This document shows positions 16,383 through 24,605 of a stretch of 64,000 bases of DNA, in pieces; the stretch's first letter is position 1; every line of letters starts with the position of its first letter. The notes under the pieces are model-generated. The model saw only the letters and a list, made by a program, of their open reading frames with translations. It was not told where the DNA came from and did not search any database. The stretch lies in NCBI RefSeq assembly GCF_001423525.1, contig NZ_LMOI01000003.1, positions 62,001 to 126,000 on the forward strand. Direction: 5' to 3'. The stretch comes from Arthrobacter sp. Leaf137 (GTDB taxonomy: Bacteria; Actinomycetota; Actinomycetes; Actinomycetales; Micrococcaceae). The position numbers and the translations under genes were made by a program.

Positions 16383-17531
16383 ATGACCAGCACCACCGCC
16401 CCGAAAACCGTGCGGACCCTTATCGCTCCCGACAAATTCAAAGGCAGCCTCACCGCCAGCGAAGTGGCCGATGCCCTGGCCACCGGGCTCCGCTCAGCCG
16501 CTAACGCCGGGACGGTGCAGTGCGAGCTCCTTCCACTGGCCGACGGAGGTGACGGCAGCGTTGCTGCTGCCGTCGCCTCCGGTTTCGGCCGCCGCAGCCT
16601 CACCGTGGCGGGTCCGACCGGCAAACCGGTAGAAGCTGACATAGCATTCGACGGCGCCACCGCAGTCATAGAGGTCGCCAATACCTGCGGTCTTGCACTC
16701 CTGCCCGATGGAAAGCTCGAACCCTTGAGCTCCTCCAGCAGGGGCTTCGGTGAAGCCATCCGCTTTGCCCTCAGCCTCAAACCTCAGACGATTGTCCTGG
16801 CATTGGGAGGAAGCGCCAGCACCGACGGCGGCATGGGAATGCTCACCGCGCTCGGGTACAGCTTCCACGACCGTGAAGGCAATCAACTCAACGGCAACGG
16901 ACAAACGCTGGAGAAAATCCACACCATAAGCGGTGCAGGGCTCCCCGCACTACAAGACACTGCGCTCATCGTGGCCAGCGATGTGCACAACCCGCTTCAC
17001 GGCCCGACAGGAGCGCCAACGGTTTTCGGCCCTCAGAAGGGCGCCACGGAAGAGCACGTCGCCTTCCTCAACGAAGGTCTTCGACACTTCGTGACCAAAA
17101 TGGCAGAAGCTGGTTTTCCGGCCGCGGAATCATTGGCAGAGCATGAAGGTGCTGGAAGTGCCGGCGGTATCGGCTACGCCTGCCTGCTCCTCGGCGCAAA
17201 ACAGGTTTCCGGCGCCGACTACTTCCTCGACCTGCTGGACTTCAACTCCCGCAAGGACAACTGCGACATCGTCATCACTGGCGAAGGCAGCATCGACGAA
17301 CAAACCCTCGCCGGAAAACTGCCTGCAGCAGTCGCCCGGCGTTCCGGAGCACGCCCCATCATCGCCGTCGCAGGCCGCTCCCTCCTCCCCAAGGAGCGCT
17401 GGCCCGAAATGGCACTGACCCAGGTATACGCCCTCGCCGACTACACCGAACAGGACTCCTCCAAAGACCCCGACCTGTCCGCCGCGCTGCTGCGGCAGAT
17501 CGGCCAAGATATCGCAACCAGCCTTTTCTAG
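16383..17531 (+). CDS. Glycerate 2-kinase (GarK/GlxK family)
   Basis: A 382-residue protein starting one base after the symporter stop. The family signature is clear: LIAPDKFKGSLTASEVADAL, CELLPLADGGDGS, LGGSASTDGGMGML and GKLPAAVARRSG. It phosphorylates D-glycerate to 2-phosphoglycerate in the cytoplasm, taking the product of tartrate dehydrogenase towards enolase. Operon position and tight spacing support this role. A hairpin with a T run follows the stop. Confidence 0.92.
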   Translation: MTSTTAPKTVRTLIAPDKFKGSLTASEVADALATGLRSAANAGTVQCELLPLADGGDGSVAAAVASGFGRRSLTVAGPTGKPVEADIAFDGATAVIEVANTCGLALLPDGKLEPLSSSSRGFGEAIRFALSLKPQTIVLALGGSASTDGGMGMLTALGYSFHDREGNQLNGNGQTLEKIHTISGAGLPALQDTALIVASDVHNPLHGPTGAPTVFGPQKGATEEHVAFLNEGLRHFVTKMAEAGFPAAESLAEHEGAGSAGGIGYACLLLGAKQVSGADYFLDLLDFNSRKDNCDIVITGEGSIDEQTLAGKLPAAVARRSGARPIIAVAGRSLLPKERWPEMALTQVYALADYTEQDSSKDPDLSAALLRQIGQDIATSLF

Positions 17532-17542
17532 GCCCCAATAGC

Positions 17543-17579
17543 ATCGCCCGTCCAGGTAACCCCCAGGCGGGCGATTTTG
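17543..17579 (+). terminator. Hairpin with T run between glycerate kinase and pyruvate kinase
   Basis: ATCGCCCG (17543-17550) pairs with CGGGCGAT (17568-17575), followed by TTTT. It could end the tartrate operon or act as a partial terminator lowering pyruvate kinase expression. Confidence 0.7.
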
Positions 17580-17656
17580 GGGTGTACGCGGGTACCCTCT
17601 CCCCCGGGGAGCACCAGCAGTATGTCGATCAACAAAGAAAATACAAGGACGGTCAG

Positions 17657-19144
17657 ATGAGACGCGCAAAAATAGTGGCTACTTTCGGCCCGGCAATTGC
17701 CAGCTACGACAACACCCTCGCGGTGCTCGAAGCAGGCGTTGACGTCGCGCGGATGAACATGAGCCACGGCGACTACACCGTGCACGACAACACCTACGAA
17801 AACGTCCGCAAAGCCGCAGAAGAACTAGCCAAACCCGTCGCCATCATGGCCGACCTGCAGGGCCCCAAGATCCGCCTGGGCCGGTTCGTGGACGGCCCGC
17901 ACGCCCTCACCGTGGGTGACACCTTCACCATCACCACCGAGGACGTTCCCGGCACCCAGGACATCTGCTCCACCACGCTGAAGAGCCTCACCGAGGACGT
18001 CAACGTCGGCGACGCCCTGCTGATCGACGACGGCAAGGTGGCCCTGCGCGCCACGGCGGTTGACGACGTCAAGGTCGTCGCCAAAGTGACCGTCGGCGGT
18101 ATGGTGTCCAACAACAAGGGCATCAACCTGCCCGGTGTTGCCGTCAACGTCCCCGCGCTGAGCGAAAAGGATGAGGACGACCTCCGCTGGGCGATGCGCC
18201 GCGGTGTTGACCTGGTGGCATTGTCCTTCGTGCGTGATGCCTCCGATATCCGGCGCGTCCACGAGATCATGGACGAAGAAGGCCGCCGCGTGCCGGTGAT
18301 CGCCAAGATCGAGAAGCCGCAGGCCGTGGAGCAGCTGCCCGAGATCATCGACGCGTTCGACGCCATCATGGTGGCCCGTGGCGACCTTGGTGTGGAGCTT
18401 CCGCTGGAGGAAGTGCCGATCGTGCAGAAGCGCGCCATCGAACTGGCCCGCCGCTGGGCCAAGCCGGTCATCGTGGCCACCCAGGTGCTGGAATCCATGA
18501 TCGACAACCCGCGGCCCACCCGCGCAGAGGCATCCGACTGCGCCAACGCTGTGCTTGATGGTGCTGACGCCGTGATGCTGTCGGGTGAGACCAGCGTGGG
18601 CAAGTACCCGATCGAGACCGTCAAGACCATGGCCCGGATCATCGAATCCACCGAGGTCCACGGCCTGGAGCGCGTCCCCCCGCTGGGCACCAAGCCCAAG
18701 ACCCGCGGCGGCGCCATCACCCGTGCCGCCGTCGAAATCGCCGACCAGCTGGACGCCAAGTACATCTGTGCGTTCACCCAGTCCGGTGACTCCGCCCGCC
18801 GCCTGTCCCGCCTGCGCCCCATCAAGCCCGTCTTCGCGTTCACCCCGGTGGAGCAGGTCTGGAACCAGCTGGCACTGACCTGGGGCATCCAGCCGGTGCT
18901 GGTGCAGATGGTGGACCACACCGACGCCATGACCGCACAGGTTGACCGGAGCCTCGAAGAAATGGGACTCGTGCAGGACGGTGACCTGGTGGTCATCGCC
19001 GCCGGTTCCCCTCCCGGAAAGGCCGGTTCGACGAACTCCCTGAAGGTGCACAAAGTGGGCGACCTCGCCGACTCCACCCGCGCCGGCGAAGTCACCAGCA
19101 ACAAGGAAAAGCTCGGCCCCTGGCCGGAAAAGAAGAAGGCCTAG
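17657..19144 (+). CDS. pyk: Pyruvate kinase
   Basis: A 495-residue protein; AAGGA sits about 8 bases before ATG 17657. It has the pyruvate kinase layout: RRAKIVATFGPA, ARMNMSHGDYTVH, MADLQGPKIRLG, the active-site segment VIAKIEKPQAVEQLPEI with the catalytic Lys, MVARGDLGVELPLEEVP, and the C-terminal allosteric domain. It converts PEP and ADP to pyruvate and ATP. As the last gene after glycerate 2-kinase, it completes a tartrate-to-pyruvate route with enolase. It may be an additional, pathway-specific isozyme; whether a housekeeping copy exists elsewhere cannot be seen here. Confidence 0.92.
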   Translation: MRRAKIVATFGPAIASYDNTLAVLEAGVDVARMNMSHGDYTVHDNTYENVRKAAEELAKPVAIMADLQGPKIRLGRFVDGPHALTVGDTFTITTEDVPGTQDICSTTLKSLTEDVNVGDALLIDDGKVALRATAVDDVKVVAKVTVGGMVSNNKGINLPGVAVNVPALSEKDEDDLRWAMRRGVDLVALSFVRDASDIRRVHEIMDEEGRRVPVIAKIEKPQAVEQLPEIIDAFDAIMVARGDLGVELPLEEVPIVQKRAIELARRWAKPVIVATQVLESMIDNPRPTRAEASDCANAVLDGADAVMLSGETSVGKYPIETVKTMARIIESTEVHGLERVPPLGTKPKTRGGAITRAAVEIADQLDAKYICAFTQSGDSARRLSRLRPIKPVFAFTPVEQVWNQLALTWGIQPVLVQMVDHTDAMTAQVDRSLEEMGLVQDGDLVVIAAGSPPGKAGSTNSLKVHKVGDLADSTRAGEVTSNKEKLGPWPEKKKA

Positions 19145-19160
19145 GCTTTCCGACAGCGAA

Positions 19161-19188
19161 GAGGGCCCTGCCCCTTGGCAGGGTCCTC
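19161..19188 (+). terminator. Terminator hairpin after pyruvate kinase
   Basis: GAGGGCCCTGCC (19161-19172) pairs with GGCAGGGTCCTC (19177-19188) with one mismatch around a CCTT loop, 16 bases after the stop. Confidence 0.75.
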
Positions 19189-19285
19189 GTGCATGATCTT
19201 GGTTATCTACCACGAAGGTATAAGCCAGCCGGGACATCGGCCCCGCAGTTAAATGGCCGGCCAGCCCTGGAGTATCAAATAGAAG

Positions 19286-19303
19286 CACACCCCAACCTGA
19301 CGT
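19286..19303 (+). repeat. 18-bp direct repeat, left copy
   Basis: CACACCCCAACCTGACGT is identical to 24079-24096, in the same orientation, 4.8 kb away. The pair brackets the formaldehyde/alcohol dehydrogenase cluster and the DUF1345 gene. Confidence 0.6.
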
Positions 19304-19453
19304 GGAAAGCGCCTGACAAGGCGAGACACGCGTACGTTGGGCGGGGCTCCCACTCGTTCCTCACGGATAGTCCCAGGTCGACGTTGGCATAGCTCCTCAG
19401 AGCCGTAGATGGACCCCTCAAGCCCCAGCCTCTTTGGCGCTATTCGACTTTTC

Positions 19454-19479
19454 CCGGGCTTGACCAGCCCGGCTTTTTT
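19454..19479 (+). terminator. Orphan intrinsic terminator
   Basis: CCGGGCT (19454-19460) pairs with AGCCCGG (19466-19472), followed by CTTTTTT. No gene lies directly before it on the plus strand. Confidence 0.7.
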
Positions 19480-19627
19480 CCTTCTGACTGTCCGCTTGAA
19501 ATCTGAGAACATCATGATCCGCCGTCAGTTAATTCGAACTTCGCTTCAAACTGACGTCCGGGCATGACGTGTCTTGAGGCCGAAGCCTCGTCATAGATCG
19601 GCGATCTCGACCACTCCCCCGGGCTGA

Positions 19628-19648
19628 CCGAATCTTCTCATTATCGGC
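19628..19648 (+). repeat. 21-bp dispersed motif, weak copy E
   Basis: It ends in CATTATCGGC like copy B, but the 5' half is diverged. The sequence after it loosely resembles that after copy D. Confidence 0.3.
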
Positions 19649-20085
19649 TTCCTGCACGAGCGTTCATTAGATTGCGCAGATTGTGTGGAGGGAGAGGCGT
19701 CCTGGGTGATGCCCTAGCATCCCGACAGCGTCCTGGCCGGCACTACCGAATCCATTGAGGGGAATTTTTAGGGAATGTACCCCTCGACACCTTTGCTAAG
19801 TGTGCTTAGCATTAAGGCTCGATCAGTTCGTGTTTGCGTACAGACTGGCAACGCAGGTCTCGCCGACCACGATGCTGGCCTGAAAACCTTCGGCTTCCAC
19901 CCCCTAGGCGGGGTCATGGGCCACGAATATTTGTTCCCCTTCCCCGGCAGCTTCAATACGCGTATCGGGCGATTCTCCGCCCCTTTTTCCAGGCCGTGCT
20001 CCTGCAGACCCTCTATTTCGGCGCGCCCGGAAACTGCCACTACTGCGGCCGCGAACGGGATGGGATAGATGAAACGAGCGAAACA

Positions 20086-21234
20086 ATGAAGGCAGTAGTT
20101 TACAAAGGACCGAACGACGTCAGCGTCGAGGACGTACCCGACGCCAAAATCGAGCACCCCGCGGACGTGCTGGTGCGCATCACTTCAGCAAATATTTGCG
20201 GCTCGGACCTGCACATGTATGAAGGCCGCACCAGCTTTGAACCCGGACGCTCCTTTGGGCACGAGAACCTTGGTGAGGTGGTCGAAGTCGGACCGGCGGT
20301 AAGCAAGGTAAAAGTCGGGGAGCGGGTGGTGCTGCCGTTCAACATCTCCTGCGGATTCTGCAAGAACTGCGAACGGGGCTTCACGAACTACTGCCTGACC
20401 ATGCAGCCCGAACCAAAGCTCGCCGGCGCAGCCTACGGCTTCGCGGACATGGGCCCGTACCAGGGCGGCCAGGCTGAGTACCTACGTGTGCCTTACGGGG
20501 ACTTCAACTGCCTGCGCTTGGGCGAGGATGCGGCGGAAAAGGAACTCGACTATGTCATGCTCGCGGACATCTTTCCCACGGGCTGGCACGCCACTGAGAT
20601 GGCCGGGGTATACCCGGGAGACTCCGTCGTCATCTACGGCGCCGGACCGGTAGGAATCATGGCCGCCTACTCCGCCATCATCAAAGGCGCAGGCAAGGTC
20701 ATGGTCGTCGACCGCCACACCGACCGCCTGAAACTGGCGGAACAGATCGGAGCCATCCCTGTCAACGATGCCGAAGTCGATCCTGTCGAGTTCGTCAAAG
20801 ACCAGACCATGGGCTTCGGCGCGGACCGGGGCTGCGAATGCGTCGGCTACCAGGCCCACGATCCCGGCGGAACCGAACACCCCAACATGACCCTGAACAG
20901 GCTCGTGGACTCCGTGCGCTTCGTCGGGGGCATCGGCGTGGTCGGCGTGTTCCTCCCCCAGGATCCAGGAGGCCCCGACAAACTTGAGCAACAGGGCCAG
21001 ATGGCCTTCGACTACGGAAACTACTGGTTTAAAGGACAGACCATGGGCTCGGGCCAGTGCCCGGTCAAGAAATACAACCGGGCACTGCGCGACCTCATCG
21101 CCGGCGGCAAGGCCAGCCCCTCCTTCATCGTCAGCCACGAGCTGCCGCTGGACCAGGCCCCCGAGGGCTACAAGAACTTCGACAGCCGCGAAGACGGCTG
21201 GACAAAAGTCGTCCTCCACCCGGCCGCGGCCTGA
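20086..21234 (+). CDS. Glutathione-independent formaldehyde dehydrogenase-like zinc alcohol dehydrogenase
   Basis: A 382-residue zinc-dependent medium-chain dehydrogenase. Visible motifs: ICGSDLHMYEGRT (catalytic Zn Cys), GHENLGEVVEVG (Zn His), CGFCKNCERGFTNYC (structural zinc cysteines), VVIYGAGPVGIMAAYSA (Rossmann GxGPVG), and the insertion-rich C-terminal half with GQMAFDYGNYWFKGQ and GSGQCPVKKYNR, typical of the Pseudomonas FdhA-type dismutase. It oxidises formaldehyde or other short aldehydes/alcohols with tightly bound NAD. It is the first gene of a cluster with a second zinc dehydrogenase and a small conserved protein. The start ATG 20086 has only a weak ribosome site. Confidence 0.87.
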   Translation: MKAVVYKGPNDVSVEDVPDAKIEHPADVLVRITSANICGSDLHMYEGRTSFEPGRSFGHENLGEVVEVGPAVSKVKVGERVVLPFNISCGFCKNCERGFTNYCLTMQPEPKLAGAAYGFADMGPYQGGQAEYLRVPYGDFNCLRLGEDAAEKELDYVMLADIFPTGWHATEMAGVYPGDSVVIYGAGPVGIMAAYSAIIKGAGKVMVVDRHTDRLKLAEQIGAIPVNDAEVDPVEFVKDQTMGFGADRGCECVGYQAHDPGGTEHPNMTLNRLVDSVRFVGGIGVVGVFLPQDPGGPDKLEQQGQMAFDYGNYWFKGQTMGSGQCPVKKYNRALRDLIAGGKASPSFIVSHELPLDQAPEGYKNFDSREDGWTKVVLHPAAA

Positions 21235-21253
21235 CAAAAAGGAAGAACATTCG

Positions 21254-21289
21254 ATGTCGAAACGACTAATTCCCAGGGTGTGTTGTTGA
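21254..21289 (+). CDS. Possible 11-residue leader peptide (MSKRLIPRVCC)
   Basis: An ATG at 21254 follows AAGGAAG at a good distance. The 11-codon frame ends with a TGA that overlaps the start of the next dehydrogenase gene (TGATG at 21287-21291). The coding frame has two adjacent Cys codons before the stop. It is either a coupling or leader peptide that delivers ribosomes to the next gene or a chance frame; the strong ribosome site ahead of a weak one supports the first. Confidence 0.4.
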   Translation: MSKRLIPRVCC

Positions 21290-22437
21290 TGCGAGCAATG
21301 GTCTACCGCGGCCCGTACAAAGTACGGGTCGAAGAAAAAGACATTCCAAAAATTGAGCACCCCAACGACGCGATCGTCCGCGTAAGCAGGGGCGCCATCT
21401 GCGGCTCCGACCTCCATCTCTACCACGGCATGATGCCCGATACACGCGTAGGGATGACATTCGGGCACGAGTTCGTCGGCACCGTGCACGAGGTAGGCTC
21501 CTCGGTGCAGAACGTGGCAGTCGGGGACCGGGTGATGGTGCCGTTCAACGTCTACTGCGGCTCCTGCTACTTCTGCACCCGTGGCCTGTACTCAAACTGC
21601 CACAACGTCAACCCTAATGCGACGGCGGTGGGCGGCATCTACGGCTACTCCCACACCTGCGGAGGATACGACGGCGGCCAGGCAGAATTCGTACGCGTCC
21701 CCTTCGCTGACGTGGGGCCCTCGAAGATTCCGGACTGGATGGACGAAGAGGACGCGGTCCTGCTCACCGACGCCTGCCCCACGGGCTACTTCGGTGCCCA
21801 GCTCGGGGACATCGCCGAAGGCGATACCGTAGTCGTGTTCGGTGCAGGCCCCGTGGGCCTGTTCGCGGCCAAGTCCTCCTGGCTGATGGGGGCAGGGCGG
21901 GTGATCGTGGTCGACCACCTCAATTACCGGTTGGAGAAGGCCCGCAGCTTCGCTCATGCCGAGACGTACAACTTCGTCGAGTACGACGACATCGTGGTGC
22001 ACCTGAAAAAGGAAACCGACTACCTGGGCGCCGACGTCGTCATCGACGCCGTGGGGGCCGAGGCGGACGGCAACTTCCTCCAGCACGTCACTGCCTCCAA
22101 GCTCAAGCTGCAGGGCGGCTCCCCCATCGCGCTCAACTGGGCGATCGATTCGGTCCGCAAAGGCGGCACGGTATCCGTCGTGGGCGCGTACGGGCCCATT
22201 TTCAGCGCGGTGAAGTTCGGCGACGCGATGAACAAGGGCCTCACCCTGCGGATGAACCAATGCCCGGTGAAGCGCCAGTGGCCGCGCCTGTTCGAGCACA
22301 TCCGCAACGGCTATCTGAAACCCAGCGACATCGTGACCCACCGTATTCCGCTGGAGCACATCGCCGAGGGCTACCACATGTTCTCCGCCAAACTGGACAA
22401 CATCATCAAGCCGCTCGTTGTCGCCGGCCAGTCCTGA
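21289..22437 (+). CDS. Zinc-dependent alcohol dehydrogenase (second copy)
   Basis: A 382-residue medium-chain dehydrogenase similar in layout to its upstream neighbour: ICGSDLHLYHGMM, GHEFVGTVHEVGSS, CGSCYFCTRGLYSNC (structural zinc) and VVVFGAGPVGLFAAKSS (NAD-binding). The C-terminal half (SPIALNWAIDSVRKGGTVSVVG; RMNQCPVKRQWP) follows the FdhA-like subfamily. ATG 21289 overlaps the stop of the 11-codon leader; GTG 21280 and ATG 21298 are alternative starts. It is probably an alcohol or aldehyde detoxification enzyme co-transcribed with the first dehydrogenase; the substrate is unknown. Confidence 0.87.
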   Translation: MRAMVYRGPYKVRVEEKDIPKIEHPNDAIVRVSRGAICGSDLHLYHGMMPDTRVGMTFGHEFVGTVHEVGSSVQNVAVGDRVMVPFNVYCGSCYFCTRGLYSNCHNVNPNATAVGGIYGYSHTCGGYDGGQAEFVRVPFADVGPSKIPDWMDEEDAVLLTDACPTGYFGAQLGDIAEGDTVVVFGAGPVGLFAAKSSWLMGAGRVIVVDHLNYRLEKARSFAHAETYNFVEYDDIVVHLKKETDYLGADVVIDAVGAEADGNFLQHVTASKLKLQGGSPIALNWAIDSVRKGGTVSVVGAYGPIFSAVKFGDAMNKGLTLRMNQCPVKRQWPRLFEHIRNGYLKPSDIVTHRIPLEHIAEGYHMFSAKLDNIIKPLVVAGQS

Positions 22438-22451
22438 AGGGAGACGGCACC

Positions 22452-23036
22452 ATGACCGAGACAGCCACACCATATATCGCCAACAAACGCATCCCGCCGA
22501 AGTCCGCGGAAGAACTGCGGGCCCAAATCCCCGGATGGGGTGCCGACCTCGACCCAGCCGACCGGCCCTCCTACCCGCAGGAGCAACCCGGGATAGAGAC
22601 CGGCGCGCGCTGGGACTTTCCCGAACGACACCCAGAAAAATGGCCCCGGGAACGGTCCATCGAGCACGCCTTCCTGCCCCCCGTTTTCGGGACCTCCACC
22701 CCTCCTACCGGGGTCTCCGGCGCCATCCGGAGATACGCCTACAAATACAGTGAAGGCCGGGCCGTGCACTGGCTCTTGCTGATCGCAGCCGACCGGGTGG
22801 ACGCAACGGAACACCACCTGAAATCCTTTGCCACACTCCATCCCGACAACCCCGTCACCGAAACCGGGGTAGTCAGCGAGTTCCGCCGGGGCGGCTTCCC
22901 ATCACGGTTCGGGCAAAAGCGCGCAGACGTCAACCACCAGTGGATGGATCCCATCATCGTGGCCGGACCATGGGTGCTGGCGGCTGCAGGGCTCGCAGCC
23001 GCATTCAAGGCCCTGCAAGAACACCGCACAGCCTGA
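22452..23036 (+). CDS. Hypothetical protein of the dehydrogenase cluster
   Basis: A 194-residue protein, 14 bases after the second dehydrogenase, with GAAGGGAGAC before the ATG. The N-terminal half is polar and Pro-rich (WDFPERHPEKWPRER). The middle reads YKYSEGRAVHWLLLIAADRVDATEHHL, and a hydrophobic segment near the C-terminus (IIVAGPWVLAAAGLAAAFKAL) may anchor it to the membrane. I do not recognise the family. Spacing implies an operon with the two zinc dehydrogenases, so it may be an accessory or partner protein. Confidence 0.75.
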   Translation: MTETATPYIANKRIPPKSAEELRAQIPGWGADLDPADRPSYPQEQPGIETGARWDFPERHPEKWPRERSIEHAFLPPVFGTSTPPTGVSGAIRRYAYKYSEGRAVHWLLLIAADRVDATEHHLKSFATLHPDNPVTETGVVSEFRRGGFPSRFGQKRADVNHQWMDPIIVAGPWVLAAAGLAAAFKALQEHRTA

Positions 23037-23369
23037 CACACGTTCCGCCGGGGCGTCGGAAGGCCGGCGCTAACAGCACCAACGTGCCCAGCAATTCCTG
23101 CCGCGGTGACCTATGCGAAGTGGGCGCCGCGGCTGGAGTGGCTGTGCGGGCAATGCCCTGCAGAACTGCCCCGATCAAGGGCGCCGACTCGGGGCAAAGC
23201 TCAGGATTCAGGAGCACCCCGGACACCTTGCCGGCGACACTATCGCTGCGAAAGCCAAGCCCGGACCCACCCGACAGCAACCAGGGTCAGCGCGCTCACG
23301 ACTAACAACCAGATGCCCCGGTTCACCCTGAATACAAAGAATAATCCGTAGTTCCTGAGATATTCCGCG
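23037..23369. other. Gene-free stretch before the DUF1345 gene
   Basis: I see no gene, clear hairpin or repeat here. Short open frames at 23106-23351 on the plus strand and 23005-23280 on the minus strand are low-complexity. Confidence 0.5.
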
Positions 23370-24077
23370 ATGCTGAGATCCCCGCTGAACCAAGCAGCGG
23401 ACCATCGGCCCCTCACGGTCAAGCGAGTCTGGAGGGCAGCTTCTGCAATGTCACACATTGATCGCAAAGCCCTGGTTTCGGCCATCATCGGCCTAGTTGC
23501 CGCACTCGTTCCGGCGCTGCTCGGAGCTCCCGAGCTCGCGCCCTTAATCGGGTGGTCTGTCGCCGGATGTGTCTTCCTGACGTGGTCATGGAAGAAGGCA
23601 TGGCCCGCCGGTCCGGAGGCTACGGGTGAACTCGCCCGCCATGAAGGTCGATCTCGAAGACTCGTTGACTCCCTCATTATCGCCGCGACATTCGTCAGTC
23701 TCGTAGCGGTCGTCTTTGCATTGATCCGAAGCCAGCAGAAAGACTTCATCGGCGTGGCCGCAGCGCTCCTGGCAGCTCTCGGCGTAGTGCTCGCCTGGGC
23801 TCTCGTCAACACTGTCTACGCCTTCAAGTACGCCCGGATGTACTACCACGACGACCATCATCGCTTCCGCTTCAACCAAGACGAGGAACCGTCTTACAGC
23901 GACTTCGCCTACGCAGCATTCTCCATCGGCATGTCATACAACGCGGCCAATGTGAACGAATCATCCACTCCCTCCCGCAGGATCGCCCTGGGGCACGCTC
24001 TCCTCTCCTACTTCTTCGCCACCTTCGTCGTCGCAGTAGCGATCAACCTTGTCGTCAGCCTCGGTCAGTCCAGCTGA
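23370..24077 (+). CDS. DUF1345 family membrane protein
   Basis: A 235-residue protein with about five hydrophobic helices. The C-terminal half carries the family pattern: YARMYYHDDHH, then EPSYSDFAYAAFSIGMSYN (family: DFxYxxFxxGMT), then HALLSYFFATFVVAVAINLVVSL. The function of the family is unknown. ATG 23370 has little ribosome-site support; a later in-frame ATG (SAMSHIDRKA) at residue 27 could be the true start. It stands alone, just inside the right copy of the 18-bp repeat. Confidence 0.8.
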   Translation: MLRSPLNQAADHRPLTVKRVWRAASAMSHIDRKALVSAIIGLVAALVPALLGAPELAPLIGWSVAGCVFLTWSWKKAWPAGPEATGELARHEGRSRRLVDSLIIAATFVSLVAVVFALIRSQQKDFIGVAAALLAALGVVLAWALVNTVYAFKYARMYYHDDHHRFRFNQDEEPSYSDFAYAAFSIGMSYNAANVNESSTPSRRIALGHALLSYFFATFVVAVAINLVVSLGQSS

Positions 24078-24078
24078 A

Positions 24079-24096
24079 CCACACCCCAACCTGACG
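24079..24096 (+). repeat. 18-bp direct repeat, right copy
   Basis: Identical to 19286-19303. It begins one base after the DUF1345 stop codon. Confidence 0.6.
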
Positions 24097-24189
24097 TCAG
24101 GCACCCACGGAAAAGATGTCAGATTAGGGTCCAATTCCGCTTTCCAGACCTCTTATCCGAAGGGTCCTGGACCCTACTCAGGCACTCAC

Positions 24190-24583
24190 TCAGAAGGCAG
24201 CAGCCTCAACGCAGCCACCAACAGCCTGGAACTTCTGGTCCTCTGCGGTCTGGGCAACCACGTTCCGGGCGCACGGCGCACTGACCTCGGTTTTGGTGCC
24301 GGACGTGGAGTCGATGCCCCAGGCAAAGCTGCACGCTGTAGCCCCCCGGCTCCGCCTGGACCTTGGACGCCGGGAGGCCGAAGTGTGCCGCCACGTCCGC
24401 GGTCACGTCGTCGAAGTCCGGCCCGTAGTAGATGGTGGTCTCATCGGCGGCCTGCGCCTTAATCAGGCTGAGGTTGGCGAATCCGCCCTCTGTGAGGATG
24501 GGGGTGAGGTCGTGGCTGCGGCCCGGAACGGAGGCACGGGCAATCAGAGGCCACCGCGGCGCGCCCGCGCGAATACCGGCCAC
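24190..24583 (-). pseudogene. LytR_C-domain protein remnant with frameshift
   Basis: The minus-strand frame from 24583 encodes VPGRSHDLTPILTEGGF, then TTIYYGPDFDDVTADVAAHF and GLPASKVQAEPG, which follow the LytR_C domain pattern (small C-terminal domain of LytR-CpsA-Psr-type proteins). After VQL the expected LG-D-SGTK tail is in another frame (GIDSTSGTKTEVSAPC, stop at 24190-24192), so a frameshift near 24315-24330 breaks the gene. There is no signal peptide or membrane helix upstream, so the N-terminal part is missing too. Confidence 0.6.
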
Positions 24584-24605
24584 CCCCCTCGGTCAGAAAC
24601 AGGGC

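Larger units (their letters stand above)
19189..20085. other. Long gene-free stretch between pyruvate kinase and the formaldehyde dehydrogenase cluster
   Basis: It holds one of the two 18-bp direct repeats (19286-19303), a clear hairpin terminator (19454-19479) with no gene before it, and a weak copy of the 21-bp motif ending at 19648. Open frames at 19189-19392 and 19768-20157 show no domain. The orphan terminator suggests that a gene has been lost. Confidence 0.5.

Noticed and set aside
17825..19288. 487-codon minus-strand open frame over pyruvate kinase
   Set aside because: Antisense shadow of pyk; His/Gly/Val-rich translation typical of high-GC reverse frames.
19768..20157. 129-codon minus-strand frame upstream of the formaldehyde dehydrogenase
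   Set aside because: It overlaps the true start of the dehydrogenase, has no ribosome site and no recognisable motif.
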